Positions 1 to 8,697 of a DNA stretch of 64,000 nucleotides are shown piece after piece. Every line of letters starts with the position of its first letter. Position 1 is the first letter of the stretch. Source of the DNA: Rhizobium skierniewicense. GTDB taxonomy: Bacteria; Pseudomonadota; Alphaproteobacteria; Rhizobiales; Rhizobiaceae. The notes under the pieces were generated by a model, which saw nothing but the letters and a program-made list of their open reading frames with translations, ran no database searches and was not told the origin of the DNA. A program made the translations under genes and the position numbers. The stretch lies in the NCBI RefSeq assembly GCF_014196515.1, contig NZ_JACIDV010000001.1, forward strand, positions 310,001 through 374,000, in the 5' to 3' direction.

Positions 1-27
1 CATCTCGATTTCGGTAAACGAAACATA

Positions 28-41
28 CCGTTACGTAACTG
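28..41. promoter_or_regulatory. GTTACGTAAC palindrome upstream of Wza-like gene
   Basis: A perfect 10-bp palindrome, GTTACGTAAC (30-39), lies about 130 bp before the start of the export lipoprotein gene. The stretch CCGTTACGTAA recurs in the tssA/clpV divergent region at 20056-20066, and a degenerate copy lies at 20195-20207. It looks like a transcription factor site; the factor is unknown. The rest of 1-168 holds no gene that I can see. Confidence 0.45.
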
Positions 42-168
42 GTTGCCAATTGGCCACACAGGGCGATCCACGTATCACGGCATTTTCAATTTTCGGCTTC
101 AAAGTTGTTGCGACTTAACCTCTTGCTGCTATTCCTGCGTGTAAGCGATTCTTTCATGGGGATATGGG

Positions 169-1305
169 ATGAAGAAGGTTGTTTCGGTTCTTCTGTTGGC
201 TTTGCTGAGCAGTTGTGCAAAGCCGTCTGACGGGCCGACGGCAGGCAATATTCGGTCTGCAAAACTTCCCCAAACCAATGAGCGTATCCGCGTGGTAGAG
301 CTTGCCAATGCTCCGGCGGCGTCCGTGTCGCCATCGCTCGTGGAGAGCGCATCCGGCCCCGGTCTGACGGCACTTCGCAACACCGGCTACAATGCGCAGC
401 GTCTGCGCCGTGGCGATGTCATCGACATCACCGTGCTGGATACGGGTGAAGATGGCCTGTTCTCGTCCACCCAGAGCAAGACACTCAATCTCGGACGCTT
501 CACGGTTGACCAGAGTGGCAGTGTCAACCTGCCTTTCGTGGGCAAGAAACGCGTTATCGATTCTACACCCGAAGGGCTTCAGTCTCAGGTCGTATCCGGT
601 CTCAAGGGCTCGGCAGTCAATCCACAGGCTGTCGTCACCGTGGTCGATAAGCCGACGAGTGCTGTCATGTTGAGCGGTGCGATAAAGACGCCCGGCAAGA
701 TCGCGTTGACGGCCCGCCAGGAGCGTGTGCTCGACGTCATCAATCAGGCCGGTGGTCCAACAGTTGCGCCAAGTGCGGCGACTGTGACCGTTGTGCGTGG
801 CACGCAGCGTGCAAGTGCATCGCTGGATCGCATCACGCGGGAAGACCGCCAGAACATTCGCGTATCGCCTGACGACCAGATCATGATCGACGGCGAAGCA
901 TCGAGCATCACGGCTCTGGGTGCGTTCAAAAGCGCTGGAGAATTCCAGTTCGAAACCGGAAAGCTGACCCTTGCGCAGGCCGTTGGCCGTGCCGGTGGTT
1001 TGCTGGATGATCGCGCAGATGCGCGCAACGTCTACGTCTTCCGCAATGAAATCGTGCAGGTTCCATCGACCGTTGCTGCGGGATCAAAGGGACCTGCGGC
1101 TGTCGCAACGAGCGTCAGGCCGGTCATTTATCACGTCAACATGCGAGACGCGTCCAGCATCGTTCTGATGCAGATGTTCCAGATGCAGAAAGGCGATGTC
1201 CTCTATGCCAGCAACGCACCTCTCGTCGATACGGCAAAGCTGCTGACTGTCTTCCAGAAGAGCGCAGCGACGGCCGCGGCTCCGCAGCCTGGCTCATCCA
1301 ACTGA
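169..1305 (+). CDS. Wza-like polysaccharide export outer-membrane lipoprotein
   Basis: The 378-residue product has a lipoprotein signal peptide ending in a lipobox with Cys16 (LLSSC). It therefore should be processed by signal peptidase II and anchored in the outer membrane. A polysaccharide-export (Poly_export) domain follows at about residues 78-160, beginning RLRRGDVIDI, and then SLBB-type beta-grasp segments (about 165-215 and 245-290). Proteins of this type form the outer-membrane channel for capsule or exopolysaccharide. The long Ala/Pro/Ser-rich tail is not diagnostic. The gene is alone in the visible region and its partners may lie left of the window. The exopolysaccharide cluster at 40-54 kb has no Wza of its own, so this one could serve it, which is inference. 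The start has MKK before a hydrophobic core, as expected for a lipoprotein. Confidence 0.85.
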   Translation: MKKVVSVLLLALLSSCAKPSDGPTAGNIRSAKLPQTNERIRVVELANAPAASVSPSLVESASGPGLTALRNTGYNAQRLRRGDVIDITVLDTGEDGLFSSTQSKTLNLGRFTVDQSGSVNLPFVGKKRVIDSTPEGLQSQVVSGLKGSAVNPQAVVTVVDKPTSAVMLSGAIKTPGKIALTARQERVLDVINQAGGPTVAPSAATVTVVRGTQRASASLDRITREDRQNIRVSPDDQIMIDGEASSITALGAFKSAGEFQFETGKLTLAQAVGRAGGLLDDRADARNVYVFRNEIVQVPSTVAAGSKGPAAVATSVRPVIYHVNMRDASSIVLMQMFQMQKGDVLYASNAPLVDTAKLLTVFQKSAATAAAPQPGSSN

Positions 1306-1310
1306 GACTT

Positions 1311-1323
1311 GCTTGAAGCAAGC
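1311..1323. terminator. Small hairpin between convergent genes
   Basis: GCTTG-AAG-CAAGC forms a 5-bp stem just after the stop of the export lipoprotein gene and before the end of ppkA on the other strand. There is no T-run. It may be a weak bidirectional end signal. Confidence 0.25.
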
Positions 1324-1340
1324 CATATAGCGAGAAACGC

Positions 1341-2255
1341 TTAACGATCGTCGTTGAGAAGGTTCAATGCTTCATCGGCACTTTGAGGCCGCTGTGCAGC
1401 GTTTTCATGTGTGCAGGTGTCTCTGAACACGGTCAACACCGGACAATTGTCGCTGCGCTGATCTGCCATGAGGCGTGTGGCCAGTCGGCCCACGGCGTAG
1501 ATATCCTGAACCGGGTGGGCTGGGGCTCCGGCGAGTTGTTCTGGCGCTGAGAACTCCGGTGAACCGGCAATGGCAAGTCCAAGATCGCGATGCCGCTCTC
1601 CGGTTCGCAGTGTTATGCCGAAATCTCCAAGCCTGGCTTTCGCCAGATCCTCTTCGGGCATCATGATATTGCCTGCGGTGACGTCGCAGTGGACGTAACC
1701 TGCGCCGTGCAGGAATGAGAGGGCCTGCAAAATCGTATGGAGAAGGCCCAGTATTTCCTCCGGTCGAAGGTTCCGGGTCTTCAAAAGCGAGGCGAGAGAA
1801 ACGGGAGCCCAAGGTTGTAACAAGCCCGGGCGACCATCGCGCAGCCGCAGGAGCGCGGAGGTTTCCTGCACCGCAGGATGGCGCAGACCAAGGCCGATTT
1901 TAGCTTCGCGCCTTAGCCTCTGGGCGAGGAGCTGGTCATCTCGCTTTCCAGGCGGCATTGTTTTGATTGCGAAACAATCGCCCAGGTCGCGTTGTGTGAC
2001 CCGCAATATTTGTGTCGTCCCGCTTTCATATAAAACGTCATCGACCGCAAAACTTCCCTCGATGAATACGGCACCTCCGTCCGATAGACGTTCCGTTCTG
2101 CGATCAAGGGCGTCACGAATGCGGTCAGTCATATCCTGTGGGTCGTGTGATGCGCGGATCGCGGTCAGAAGCTGCGAAAAACGCTCTGAAACATCACGAT
2201 CGTTACCCGCGTCGTTCAAGCCGGTCTCCGATAACGATGGCACTGATGTTTTCAC
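1341..2255 (-). CDS. ppkA: T6SS serine/threonine protein kinase PpkA
   Basis: This is a 304-residue Hanks-type kinase. Visible motifs are FAIK with Lys98, the catalytic loop HCDVTAGN with Asp191 and Asn196, DFG at 211-213, and a SAPE motif. The loop has HCD rather than HRD, so this is a non-RD kinase, which are usually not switched on by activation-loop phosphorylation. No transmembrane segment or extracellular sensor is seen, unlike the longer PpkA of Pseudomonas. In A. tumefaciens, PpkA phosphorylates TssL and so recruits Fha. This is the last gene of the imp operon. The GTG start at 2255 overlaps the end of tagF-pppA by 53 bp; an ATG at 2132 is the alternative but would cut only the N-terminal extension. 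Confidence 0.85.
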   Translation of the reverse strand: MKTSVPSLSETGLNDAGNDRDVSERFSQLLTAIRASHDPQDMTDRIRDALDRRTERLSDGGAVFIEGSFAVDDVLYESGTTQILRVTQRDLGDCFAIKTMPPGKRDDQLLAQRLRREAKIGLGLRHPAVQETSALLRLRDGRPGLLQPWAPVSLASLLKTRNLRPEEILGLLHTILQALSFLHGAGYVHCDVTAGNIMMPEEDLAKARLGDFGITLRTGERHRDLGLAIAGSPEFSAPEQLAGAPAHPVQDIYAVGRLATRLMADQRSDNCPVLTVFRDTCTHENAAQRPQSADEALNLLNDDR

Positions 2256-3624
2256 GCACGTTCTCGATCAATGCTTCCTGCATCAAGGCATTTGCGCAAT
2301 CGTTGATCGGCGTGTCGTGCAGGATTTCGGCGACCACCCGTTCCTTGAGTGCCTGCATGAGCGGATAACTGCACAATAAAAGCCTGTCATTCGTCCCGAA
2401 TTCCTCACTGACGTTGCTGGGCCTGAACTGCTGTGCGTGACCAACGCATTGGGAAAGCTGTTTTTTCATGCCAACGATGACATGATCGCGTGAGAGGAGG
2501 TGCATCGTCCCGTCGCGCAACAGGTAGGCCCGGGTGTCACCGGACCAGAGAACGGTGAGCGTCCGGCCAACGATGGACGCGACGACCACACTTGCCAATG
2601 GCCTCGTTGTTTCTGCCGAAATCTGACGCGACAGGAGCAGACTGTTGACCGTACCCAACTTGCCCTTGATGTCCTGCGCCGTGCTGTCTGCATGGTCGCT
2701 ATCAGCAACATCGGTCAGCGCGTTTGTCGTCAGTCTCGCGGCTTCCACGGCGGGGTTGCCGTCTCCGATGCCGTCAGCAACGGCAAACAGTGTTGGAGAT
2801 TTGGAGACGAAAAGGGCGTCGGCATTGACGCTGAGCCGCGTTCCTGGATGCGTCGCATAGCTATAGACAATATCCGGTGCAGGTGTGTGTCTTGGCTTCG
2901 GCTCCTGTGCCACTGCACTCTGCGGGACGATGGTGGGTCGCTGGCTCTTGGGGGATAGATCTGGTTCTGTTTTGGCCGCAGATGTGTTTTCCTCCGGTGC
3001 CGATGTTCTGAACAGCCGGACGAAATCTGTCGTGGTCGGCCGGCCATCGATCTTGATTCCACGGGGCCTGCGGCTTTCAGGGTCGATGTGCCACCAGAGG
3101 CTGGTCGGCTGACCGGACGTAGGGGCGGGGAGAGTATCGTCATCCTCACGTGGTTTCGGCATGCGCAGGCGCTTCACGGACATCGTAAATCGGGCCATAT
3201 CGAAATCCGCCGTCAGGGAGGTTTCCGCGAGCGCTTCGGCTGCCATGAACCAGGTCTCGTCAAGATAGAGCGCCTTTGGGTGGTCTTTGAAATCTCCAAG
3301 TTGGGCCAGAATGACGAGTGGGTATTTACGGCCCACACGGTCTCTGCTCGGCATGAGCACGCCGGTATAGGCGTGGCGGCCCCAAACGCCGCGCTCTATG
3401 ATGAAGCGGATGGGTGGGAATGTGGAAAACACCGCGCTCCAGCGATCGACAAAGACATCGGCGCAGGCATGCATGCCAGCGCGAAGCCAGCCGTCAATGG
3501 CGCTGATCAACTCGCGGTCCAGCCCTTCGGAGATGAAATCACCGTGACTGGGAATTTTTCCGAAAAAGCCGATCCGGTCTGTCTCGACCGCGGCTTTGAC
3601 GGGTTTTGCAACCGGCTTGGCCAT
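2203..3624 (-). CDS. tagF-pppA: TagF-PppA fusion: T6SS repressor domain joined to PP2C phosphatase
   Basis: The 473-residue protein joins two T6SS regulators. The N-terminal part (about 15-215, starting RIGFFGKIPSHGDF) is a TagF/ImpM domain; the C-terminal part (about 270-470) is a PP2C-type phosphatase with metal-site motifs VADGIGDG and WSGDTRAYL. The usual terminal DN motif reads EN (ENISAIV), a conservative change. In A. tumefaciens the same fusion represses T6SS, and PppA opposes PpkA. The ATG at 3624 overlaps, as TGATG, the stop of a 15-codon leader ORF that carries the only good Shine-Dalgarno sequence, so translation is probably coupled. An upstream in-frame extension would run into the end of tssM and is not used here. 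Confidence 0.88.
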   Translation of the reverse strand: MAKPVAKPVKAAVETDRIGFFGKIPSHGDFISEGLDRELISAIDGWLRAGMHACADVFVDRWSAVFSTFPPIRFIIERGVWGRHAYTGVLMPSRDRVGRKYPLVILAQLGDFKDHPKALYLDETWFMAAEALAETSLTADFDMARFTMSVKRLRMPKPREDDDTLPAPTSGQPTSLWWHIDPESRRPRGIKIDGRPTTTDFVRLFRTSAPEENTSAAKTEPDLSPKSQRPTIVPQSAVAQEPKPRHTPAPDIVYSYATHPGTRLSVNADALFVSKSPTLFAVADGIGDGNPAVEAARLTTNALTDVADSDHADSTAQDIKGKLGTVNSLLLSRQISAETTRPLASVVVASIVGRTLTVLWSGDTRAYLLRDGTMHLLSRDHVIVGMKKQLSQCVGHAQQFRPSNVSEEFGTNDRLLLCSYPLMQALKERVVAEILHDTPINDCANALMQEALIENVRENISAIVIGDRLERRG

Positions 3625-3671
3625 CAGCCCGGCAAAGCGGTTTCGGAATGGGTTTGTTTTGCTACCTTCAT
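3624..3671 (-). CDS. 15-codon leader ORF in front of tagF-pppA
   Basis: An ATG at 3671 sits 5 nt after a strong GGAGG and opens a 15-codon frame (MKVAKQTHSETALPG) that stops at TGA 3626-3624. The A of that stop is the first base of the tagF-pppA ATG. No Shine-Dalgarno is visible directly in front of the main ATG. The simplest reading is a short translated leader that loads ribosomes for the regulator. The alternative is a frameshift that split an originally longer N-terminus. Confidence 0.5.
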   Translation of the reverse strand: MKVAKQTHSETALPG

Positions 3672-3703
3672 TGTGTCCTCCATTGAATTTTTTGACCCAG
3701 TTT

Positions 3704-6700
3704 CTAGAACTGGACCGGGCAAGAAAAATTGGCGAGCGCATCCAGTTTGAATGGATTGAGCACCGAGCCGAATTGTATGTCGAATTCGGCTGTCTGCTCG
3801 CCATTCTCAAAACGGGCTCTCAGCATGTCGCCCGACTGCGTTTCTATCTTGGCGTCGTCAAACAGGCGGAAGGGCGACCAGTCGCCATTCTCCGTCTTGG
3901 CCTGCTGCCATCCGCCAGGTTGGAAGGCGATGCGCGACAGGTTCGCCGAGTTGCTCGTGGAAGGCCAGGTGATCGATTTCGCCTGGACGGGGCCGTGGTA
4001 ATACACCACACGTTCCCCCTCGATCTCGAGCATGACTGCGCTCGACGCTTCTGTCAGGGAGACGGGCTTCACGTTGATCGATACGGCAGGGGTCTCGCTT
4101 CCATTCGGGAAGAACGCTCTGAAAATCTTATCCGCATTCTCGAACTGCGCGATGGCTTCGCTGGACATTCCTTCAGCGCCGAATGTTCCTTTCCAACCCC
4201 AAGGGCTCGCCGTCTTGTCAACAAAGGGCTCCATGCGTTGCTTGAAGAACGTCTGGAAGGTGCCGGTTGGCCCGAACAAGCGCGTGAAATCCGCCATCGC
4301 GACATCCCGGGTTGACGACCTGTCGAACGGATAGCGACCGGTGACGATGGATGAGCAGAGTGAGGAACCTTCGGCACCCCAGAGATCGGCAATCTTCGTT
4401 CTGGCGGATTTGACGGCAAGAGAGCCAACATCCGCTGCAAGCCCTGCGACCCAGACATCCAGTGGTGCAGGCAGCTGTCGTGCCTCCTGGAGGAGATCCT
4501 GATTGGCTTTCGTCAACTGGCTGTCGACGTCAAACACCTTTGCCACTTCGTCCGAGGTGGTTGAGGAGCGTGCCAATTGTTCATGCAGGGCCTTGATGTT
4601 TGCCAAGAGCTGTTCGGATGGTGAGCCAGCCTGCTTCCCACCATTTGCCTGATTTGAGGTATCCGTCTGGGCAGGACCTTTGGCGGCCAGCATTTCGCGA
4701 AGGCGGGCGTAGGGGTCGGCCGCATCCACGGTGGCTGAAAGGATGGTGGCGGTCGTATCGCCATCGTCTGTGGCAGCCAACGTCGTCAGGCTCGCCCCTG
4801 CATTTGGCCTCAGATCCGTGGCCTCGGCGATCGACTTGGCCGCTTCGATGGTGATGTTGCGGTCATTGGCGAGGATGCGGGTCGTCTCGACCGCATCGCC
4901 CAAGCTCTGGGATGGTTTCACACGAACGTCGGTCAGAACCTCGTTCCAGCGCTTCTCGAAACGGTCAAAGTAGATCTGCAGGGCTGATTGCGCGACACTT
5001 TCGACGGTGGTGCCGCGGATCGCCTCATCTGAGCCGCGCACCCATGCCTCCGAGAGTGCGACACGGGACGCATAAGCGACCTGCGGGATGACGACGGCAC
5101 GATATCCGTTCGCCGTGAACAGACCTTCGATACCATCCAGCAAGGGGGCTTTGCTTTTTCGTTCTATCGCGCGGTCGCCCAATGCTCCGAAGGCACCTGA
5201 CGGGCTCCATTCGGGCAATGCACGGGCTTGCGGAAGACCCGCGAGAATATCGTAGGCGCGTGCGCCGACCGCTTGGTCGCGAATGGTCTGCCGCGCCTTG
5301 GCAATCAGGCGGGTGTCGAGTTCGATCGGCGCCAGAACGCCTCCGGCCAGTGCGAGTGCATGCTGATGCAGCGCCTCGCGTGCCGCAGCGCGACCATCTC
5401 CCGGGTAGAGCGACGCAAACATATCCTGCGACTGTACATCGAGAAAGTCACGGTCGAGCGTGCCCAGTCCACCCAGCATGCCGTAGAGCTTGAGAGAGTT
5501 GAATGTTCGGGTGACGTCGTTTTGATCGTCCAGCTGCTTTTGAAGCTGCACGATCATGCGTGGCAGCAACAGCGCATTCAGCGCACGCTGATAGGCATCG
5601 CGTTGACGCCCGGCGATCTTCTCTTCCTGATCGAGCCCGAACCCGACTTTCCAGACGCGACCTTCCGAGAAACCGGAATTCACGTCACGCAGATTGTCGA
5701 GTGCCGGAAGAATGCGAAGGAAATCCGCATCCGATACGTTCCGGACGTCTATGCCTTGAACGAGTTGTTGATAGGCGTTGAGTTTGCGGTCGGCTTCCGC
5801 CAGCGCTTGCGTATTGGAAAAATACGTGAAAATCCAACCCGTGAAAACAATGGCGACCACGGCGGCCGACAGACCGTAAGCCACACGCCGGACCAGCAAC
5901 TGTCTGCCTGACAGACGCTTGTCGCGCATGACCAAGGCTGCTTCAGGAAAGATGACCTCTTTGAACAGCCGTGCGAGGAAGTAGCTGCGGCGAGCACGCG
6001 GCGCGGACGTGCCTGCTTCTTCCTGGGTTCCTGACGCGAGATAAACGCCGCGCATCAGGGGGGCTTCGACCAGCGGGGAACTGGCGCACAGCTCTGTCAG
6101 CGCTTCATGCAGCCTGTCTTTCAGTTTGGCGAGTTCTGCGGGGAAGCGGAAAATGCGGCCACGGATTTCCGCATTCTGCTCCTGTTGCAGACGCTCAATC
6201 AGCATGGCATCGACGCGCTGTTGAAGGAGTTCGAATTCTTCGAGGAACCGTTGCGGCAATTCCTGCGACGTGTAGCTCTCGTCCAGTTTGAACGTCGTTC
6301 CCCAGACCTGATGACGATCCGTCTTGTTGAAGCCATCGAAAAACTCAACGAAGCCATCCAGAAGATCGGCCTTGGTCAGAACGACATAGACTGGAACGCG
6401 CGCACGAAGATACTCATCCAGTTCCGACATGCGTTGACGGATGGCACGTAGCTCCTGACGCTGCTCCTCCGGATCGCGACTGAGCAGATCAGGGATGGAC
6501 AAGGTCACCAGTGCGCCGTTGATCGGCTGTGAACGCCTGTAACGAAGCAAAAGGTTGAGAAAGCCTTCCCAACCAGCCTTGGACGCGCCATCCAGATCAT
6601 CCTGGGTGGTGTAGCGACCCGCGGTGTCGATCAGGATCGCCTCATCCGTGAACCACCAGTTACAATTTCGCGTTCCGCCAACGCCTTTGACAGCATTTTC

Positions 6701-7189
6701 ACCCAATGCATCGCCCAAGGGAAATTGCAGTCCGGAATTGGTCAGTGCCGTTGTCTTGCCCGAACCGGGCGCGCCAAAGATGACATACCAAGGCAGATCG
6801 TAAATATAGCCGAAACGCTTCTTGGTGATGCGTCGCAGAAGCGCCAGCGCTTCCTTGAGGCGTGTCTGGATTTCTCCAATTTCTGCCTGTCGATTGGCCA
6901 GCGCTTCCTGCTCGAGACTGTCGACAAGTTCCTTATCCTGTTTGCGCGCTCTGTAGAGCGAGATGCCAATATAGACAACCCAGACCAGCAGGATGACGCA
7001 AATAGCGATGATGCGAGCCTGCGTCGTTCCGAAGGGTTTGAACGACCCGAAGGCGACCAGATACCCGTAGAACCAGATGACGACGCACAGTGCGACCGCC
7101 CAGATGAGCGAGACGAAGCGACGGCCGACAAGCGCTGCATAGCTATCGACATAAGACCGGATTGTATAAAAATAACTCAGCGGATTCAT
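3704..7189 (-). CDS. tssM: T6SS inner-membrane core protein TssM (IcmF/ImpL)
   Basis: The 1161-residue protein has two N-terminal membrane segments (about 27-46 and 58-78), a cytoplasmic NTPase domain with Walker A GAPGSGKT at 139-146 and a DTAG motif at 188-191, a third membrane segment near 440-460, and a large periplasmic IcmF/DUF1215-type region to the end. It spans the envelope and joins TssL to form the membrane complex that anchors the sheath and baseplate. The intact Walker motifs agree with the ATP-hydrolysing TssM of A. tumefaciens. The start overlaps the tssL stop by 4 nt (ATGA). No tssJ lipoprotein gene is present in the locus, as is also true of Agrobacterium. Confidence 0.96.
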   Translation of the reverse strand: MNPLSYFYTIRSYVDSYAALVGRRFVSLIWAVALCVVIWFYGYLVAFGSFKPFGTTQARIIAICVILLVWVVYIGISLYRARKQDKELVDSLEQEALANRQAEIGEIQTRLKEALALLRRITKKRFGYIYDLPWYVIFGAPGSGKTTALTNSGLQFPLGDALGENAVKGVGGTRNCNWWFTDEAILIDTAGRYTTQDDLDGASKAGWEGFLNLLLRYRRSQPINGALVTLSIPDLLSRDPEEQRQELRAIRQRMSELDEYLRARVPVYVVLTKADLLDGFVEFFDGFNKTDRHQVWGTTFKLDESYTSQELPQRFLEEFELLQQRVDAMLIERLQQEQNAEIRGRIFRFPAELAKLKDRLHEALTELCASSPLVEAPLMRGVYLASGTQEEAGTSAPRARRSYFLARLFKEVIFPEAALVMRDKRLSGRQLLVRRVAYGLSAAVVAIVFTGWIFTYFSNTQALAEADRKLNAYQQLVQGIDVRNVSDADFLRILPALDNLRDVNSGFSEGRVWKVGFGLDQEEKIAGRQRDAYQRALNALLLPRMIVQLQKQLDDQNDVTRTFNSLKLYGMLGGLGTLDRDFLDVQSQDMFASLYPGDGRAAAREALHQHALALAGGVLAPIELDTRLIAKARQTIRDQAVGARAYDILAGLPQARALPEWSPSGAFGALGDRAIERKSKAPLLDGIEGLFTANGYRAVVIPQVAYASRVALSEAWVRGSDEAIRGTTVESVAQSALQIYFDRFEKRWNEVLTDVRVKPSQSLGDAVETTRILANDRNITIEAAKSIAEATDLRPNAGASLTTLAATDDGDTTATILSATVDAADPYARLREMLAAKGPAQTDTSNQANGGKQAGSPSEQLLANIKALHEQLARSSTTSDEVAKVFDVDSQLTKANQDLLQEARQLPAPLDVWVAGLAADVGSLAVKSARTKIADLWGAEGSSLCSSIVTGRYPFDRSSTRDVAMADFTRLFGPTGTFQTFFKQRMEPFVDKTASPWGWKGTFGAEGMSSEAIAQFENADKIFRAFFPNGSETPAVSINVKPVSLTEASSAVMLEIEGERVVYYHGPVQAKSITWPSTSNSANLSRIAFQPGGWQQAKTENGDWSPFRLFDDAKIETQSGDMLRARFENGEQTAEFDIQFGSVLNPFKLDALANFSCPVQF

Positions 7190-8697
7190 TGCTGGGTTTC
7201 TCCTGCTGGCTGTCCGGTTGTCGTTGTGACCGTTGGAGACAGGATGCCGGCCTCGCTGAGTTTTTCGTCAGGGTTGGTCAAAACCATGATTTCCGTTCGG
7301 CGGTTTTTCTCGCGGCCCTCAGGCGTGCTGTTGTCCGCGATCGGGTCGCTGTCTGCACGCCCTTCCGTCAGGATCGCATCCTCACCAGCAAAAGTGGAGA
7401 GGATATCGCCAACCGCTTTGGCGCGCGCTTCTGAAAGATGCCAGTTGGATGGAAACTGGACGGTCTTGATCGGCACATTGTCGGTGTAACCAATGACCAC
7501 AGCACGGAAGTTTTCAGCCGCAAGCGCACCGCCGATACGCTGGATCAGATCCCGAAACTGCGGGCTGACATCGGCGCTACCGACTTCAAACAGGCCAGAG
7601 TTATTGATGCGAACGCGCAGGCGTCCATTGACATTGGCCAGTGTCACCAGATTTCTTTGAACTTCGGGCTGGAGAAACGCCAAGAGATTATCCAGTCGTG
7701 TAGGCTCCGGTGGCCTCGCCGGTGGGGGAACCTCGACGACCGGAGGCTTTTCTTCCGCTTGGACAGGCGGCGCTTCCGGCGGCGGTGCCGCAATCAGCAC
7801 GCTCGGCGTCTCGTTGGGTGGTAGCGATGCCAGGCGCTCGAAGGTCGAGTCCGAGGCGTTGTTCAACGTGAGCGTAAAGAACAGGTAGCCCAAGGCGAAT
7901 GCCAGGGCGATCAGGGACAGGAGCGTCCAGAGAGCCGCCATGGTACGAAGCGGCGTGTGCCGTGCCTCCACACCTTTCCAGTGGGGGGATAGTTCACGCT
8001 CGAACACACCGTACTGGCCGATCAGCGTTTTATAGAGGCTGTCGCGGATGCGTGAAAGCTCGAGTGCGCCCTTGGCAGAGACGCGTGTCCGCCCCTCGAA
8101 GGCCAGCGACAGCGACAGATAGATCAGCAGCAGCAGGTCCTTGTTGGCGCCGGGCGATTGGTGGAAATGGTCGAGAATATCGAAAACGCGGTCGCCGCCC
8201 GTCACGTCATTGTGGAACGTGGAAACCAGCCCGGAGCGAGCCCAGCCCGCGCGAACGCCCCAGGGTTTGCTCAAAATGACGTCGTCCACCGTGGCGCAGA
8301 CAACGTAATGGGCTGCTCGTGCCCGCTCCGGGCTTATGCGGGCCGATGCCAAATCCCGCTCGTAGCGAGTGATCGCTTCCACGCAGGCACGGCGAAGATG
8401 GTCGGGGCTCGGTTGAGCGTCGCTGAACCGTAAGACATGCGCGAGGTTGAGAAGGGGGGCTGCCGACTGGACCAGCGTTGGTACCTCTTCGCCACCAAAG
8501 CGGAAGCTGGTGAGAAGCGCATCGATGGGCAGGCCACCATCCCCGCTGGATGTGCGTGCAGGGGCATCCTCACCTTCGATGATGTCATCGAGGATGGCCG
8601 CCATGTTACGGGCGCTTTGATTGCGCGCACGGCTTTCGTCGGTGATTTCCACGACCGTCGGTAAATCTTGCCAGGAGGAGGGCTTTTCGGTGCTCAT
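7186..8697 (-). CDS. tssL: T6SS membrane protein TssL with C-terminal OmpA-like domain
   Basis: The 503-residue product has an N-terminal cytoplasmic DotU domain, one membrane segment (about 265-287), a Pro/Glu-rich periplasmic linker, and a C-terminal OmpA-like peptidoglycan-binding domain (about 365-480, with GYTDNVP and a final NRRTEI). I chose ATG 8697, which overlaps the tssK stop as ATGA. This start puts a threonine at position 14 in LPTVVEIT. In A. tumefaciens, to my knowledge, PpkA phosphorylates TssL at Thr14 and this is read by Fha, so the start choice and the phospho-switch support each other. TssL links TssM to the cell wall and baseplate. Confidence 0.95.
   Translation of the reverse strand: MSTEKPSSWQDLPTVVEITDESRARNQSARNMAAILDDIIEGEDAPARTSSGDGGLPIDALLTSFRFGGEEVPTLVQSAAPLLNLAHVLRFSDAQPSPDHLRRACVEAITRYERDLASARISPERARAAHYVVCATVDDVILSKPWGVRAGWARSGLVSTFHNDVTGGDRVFDILDHFHQSPGANKDLLLLIYLSLSLAFEGRTRVSAKGALELSRIRDSLYKTLIGQYGVFERELSPHWKGVEARHTPLRTMAALWTLLSLIALAFALGYLFFTLTLNNASDSTFERLASLPPNETPSVLIAAPPPEAPPVQAEEKPPVVEVPPPARPPEPTRLDNLLAFLQPEVQRNLVTLANVNGRLRVRINNSGLFEVGSADVSPQFRDLIQRIGGALAAENFRAVVIGYTDNVPIKTVQFPSNWHLSEARAKAVGDILSTFAGEDAILTEGRADSDPIADNSTPEGREKNRRTEIMVLTNPDEKLSEAGILSPTVTTTTGQPAGETQQ

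Noticed and set aside
3625-3810. N-terminal extension of TagF-PppA into the tssM 3' end
   Set aside because: The extended part overlaps tssM in another frame and has no conserved residues; the TGATG-coupled ATG gives a normal TagF N-terminus.
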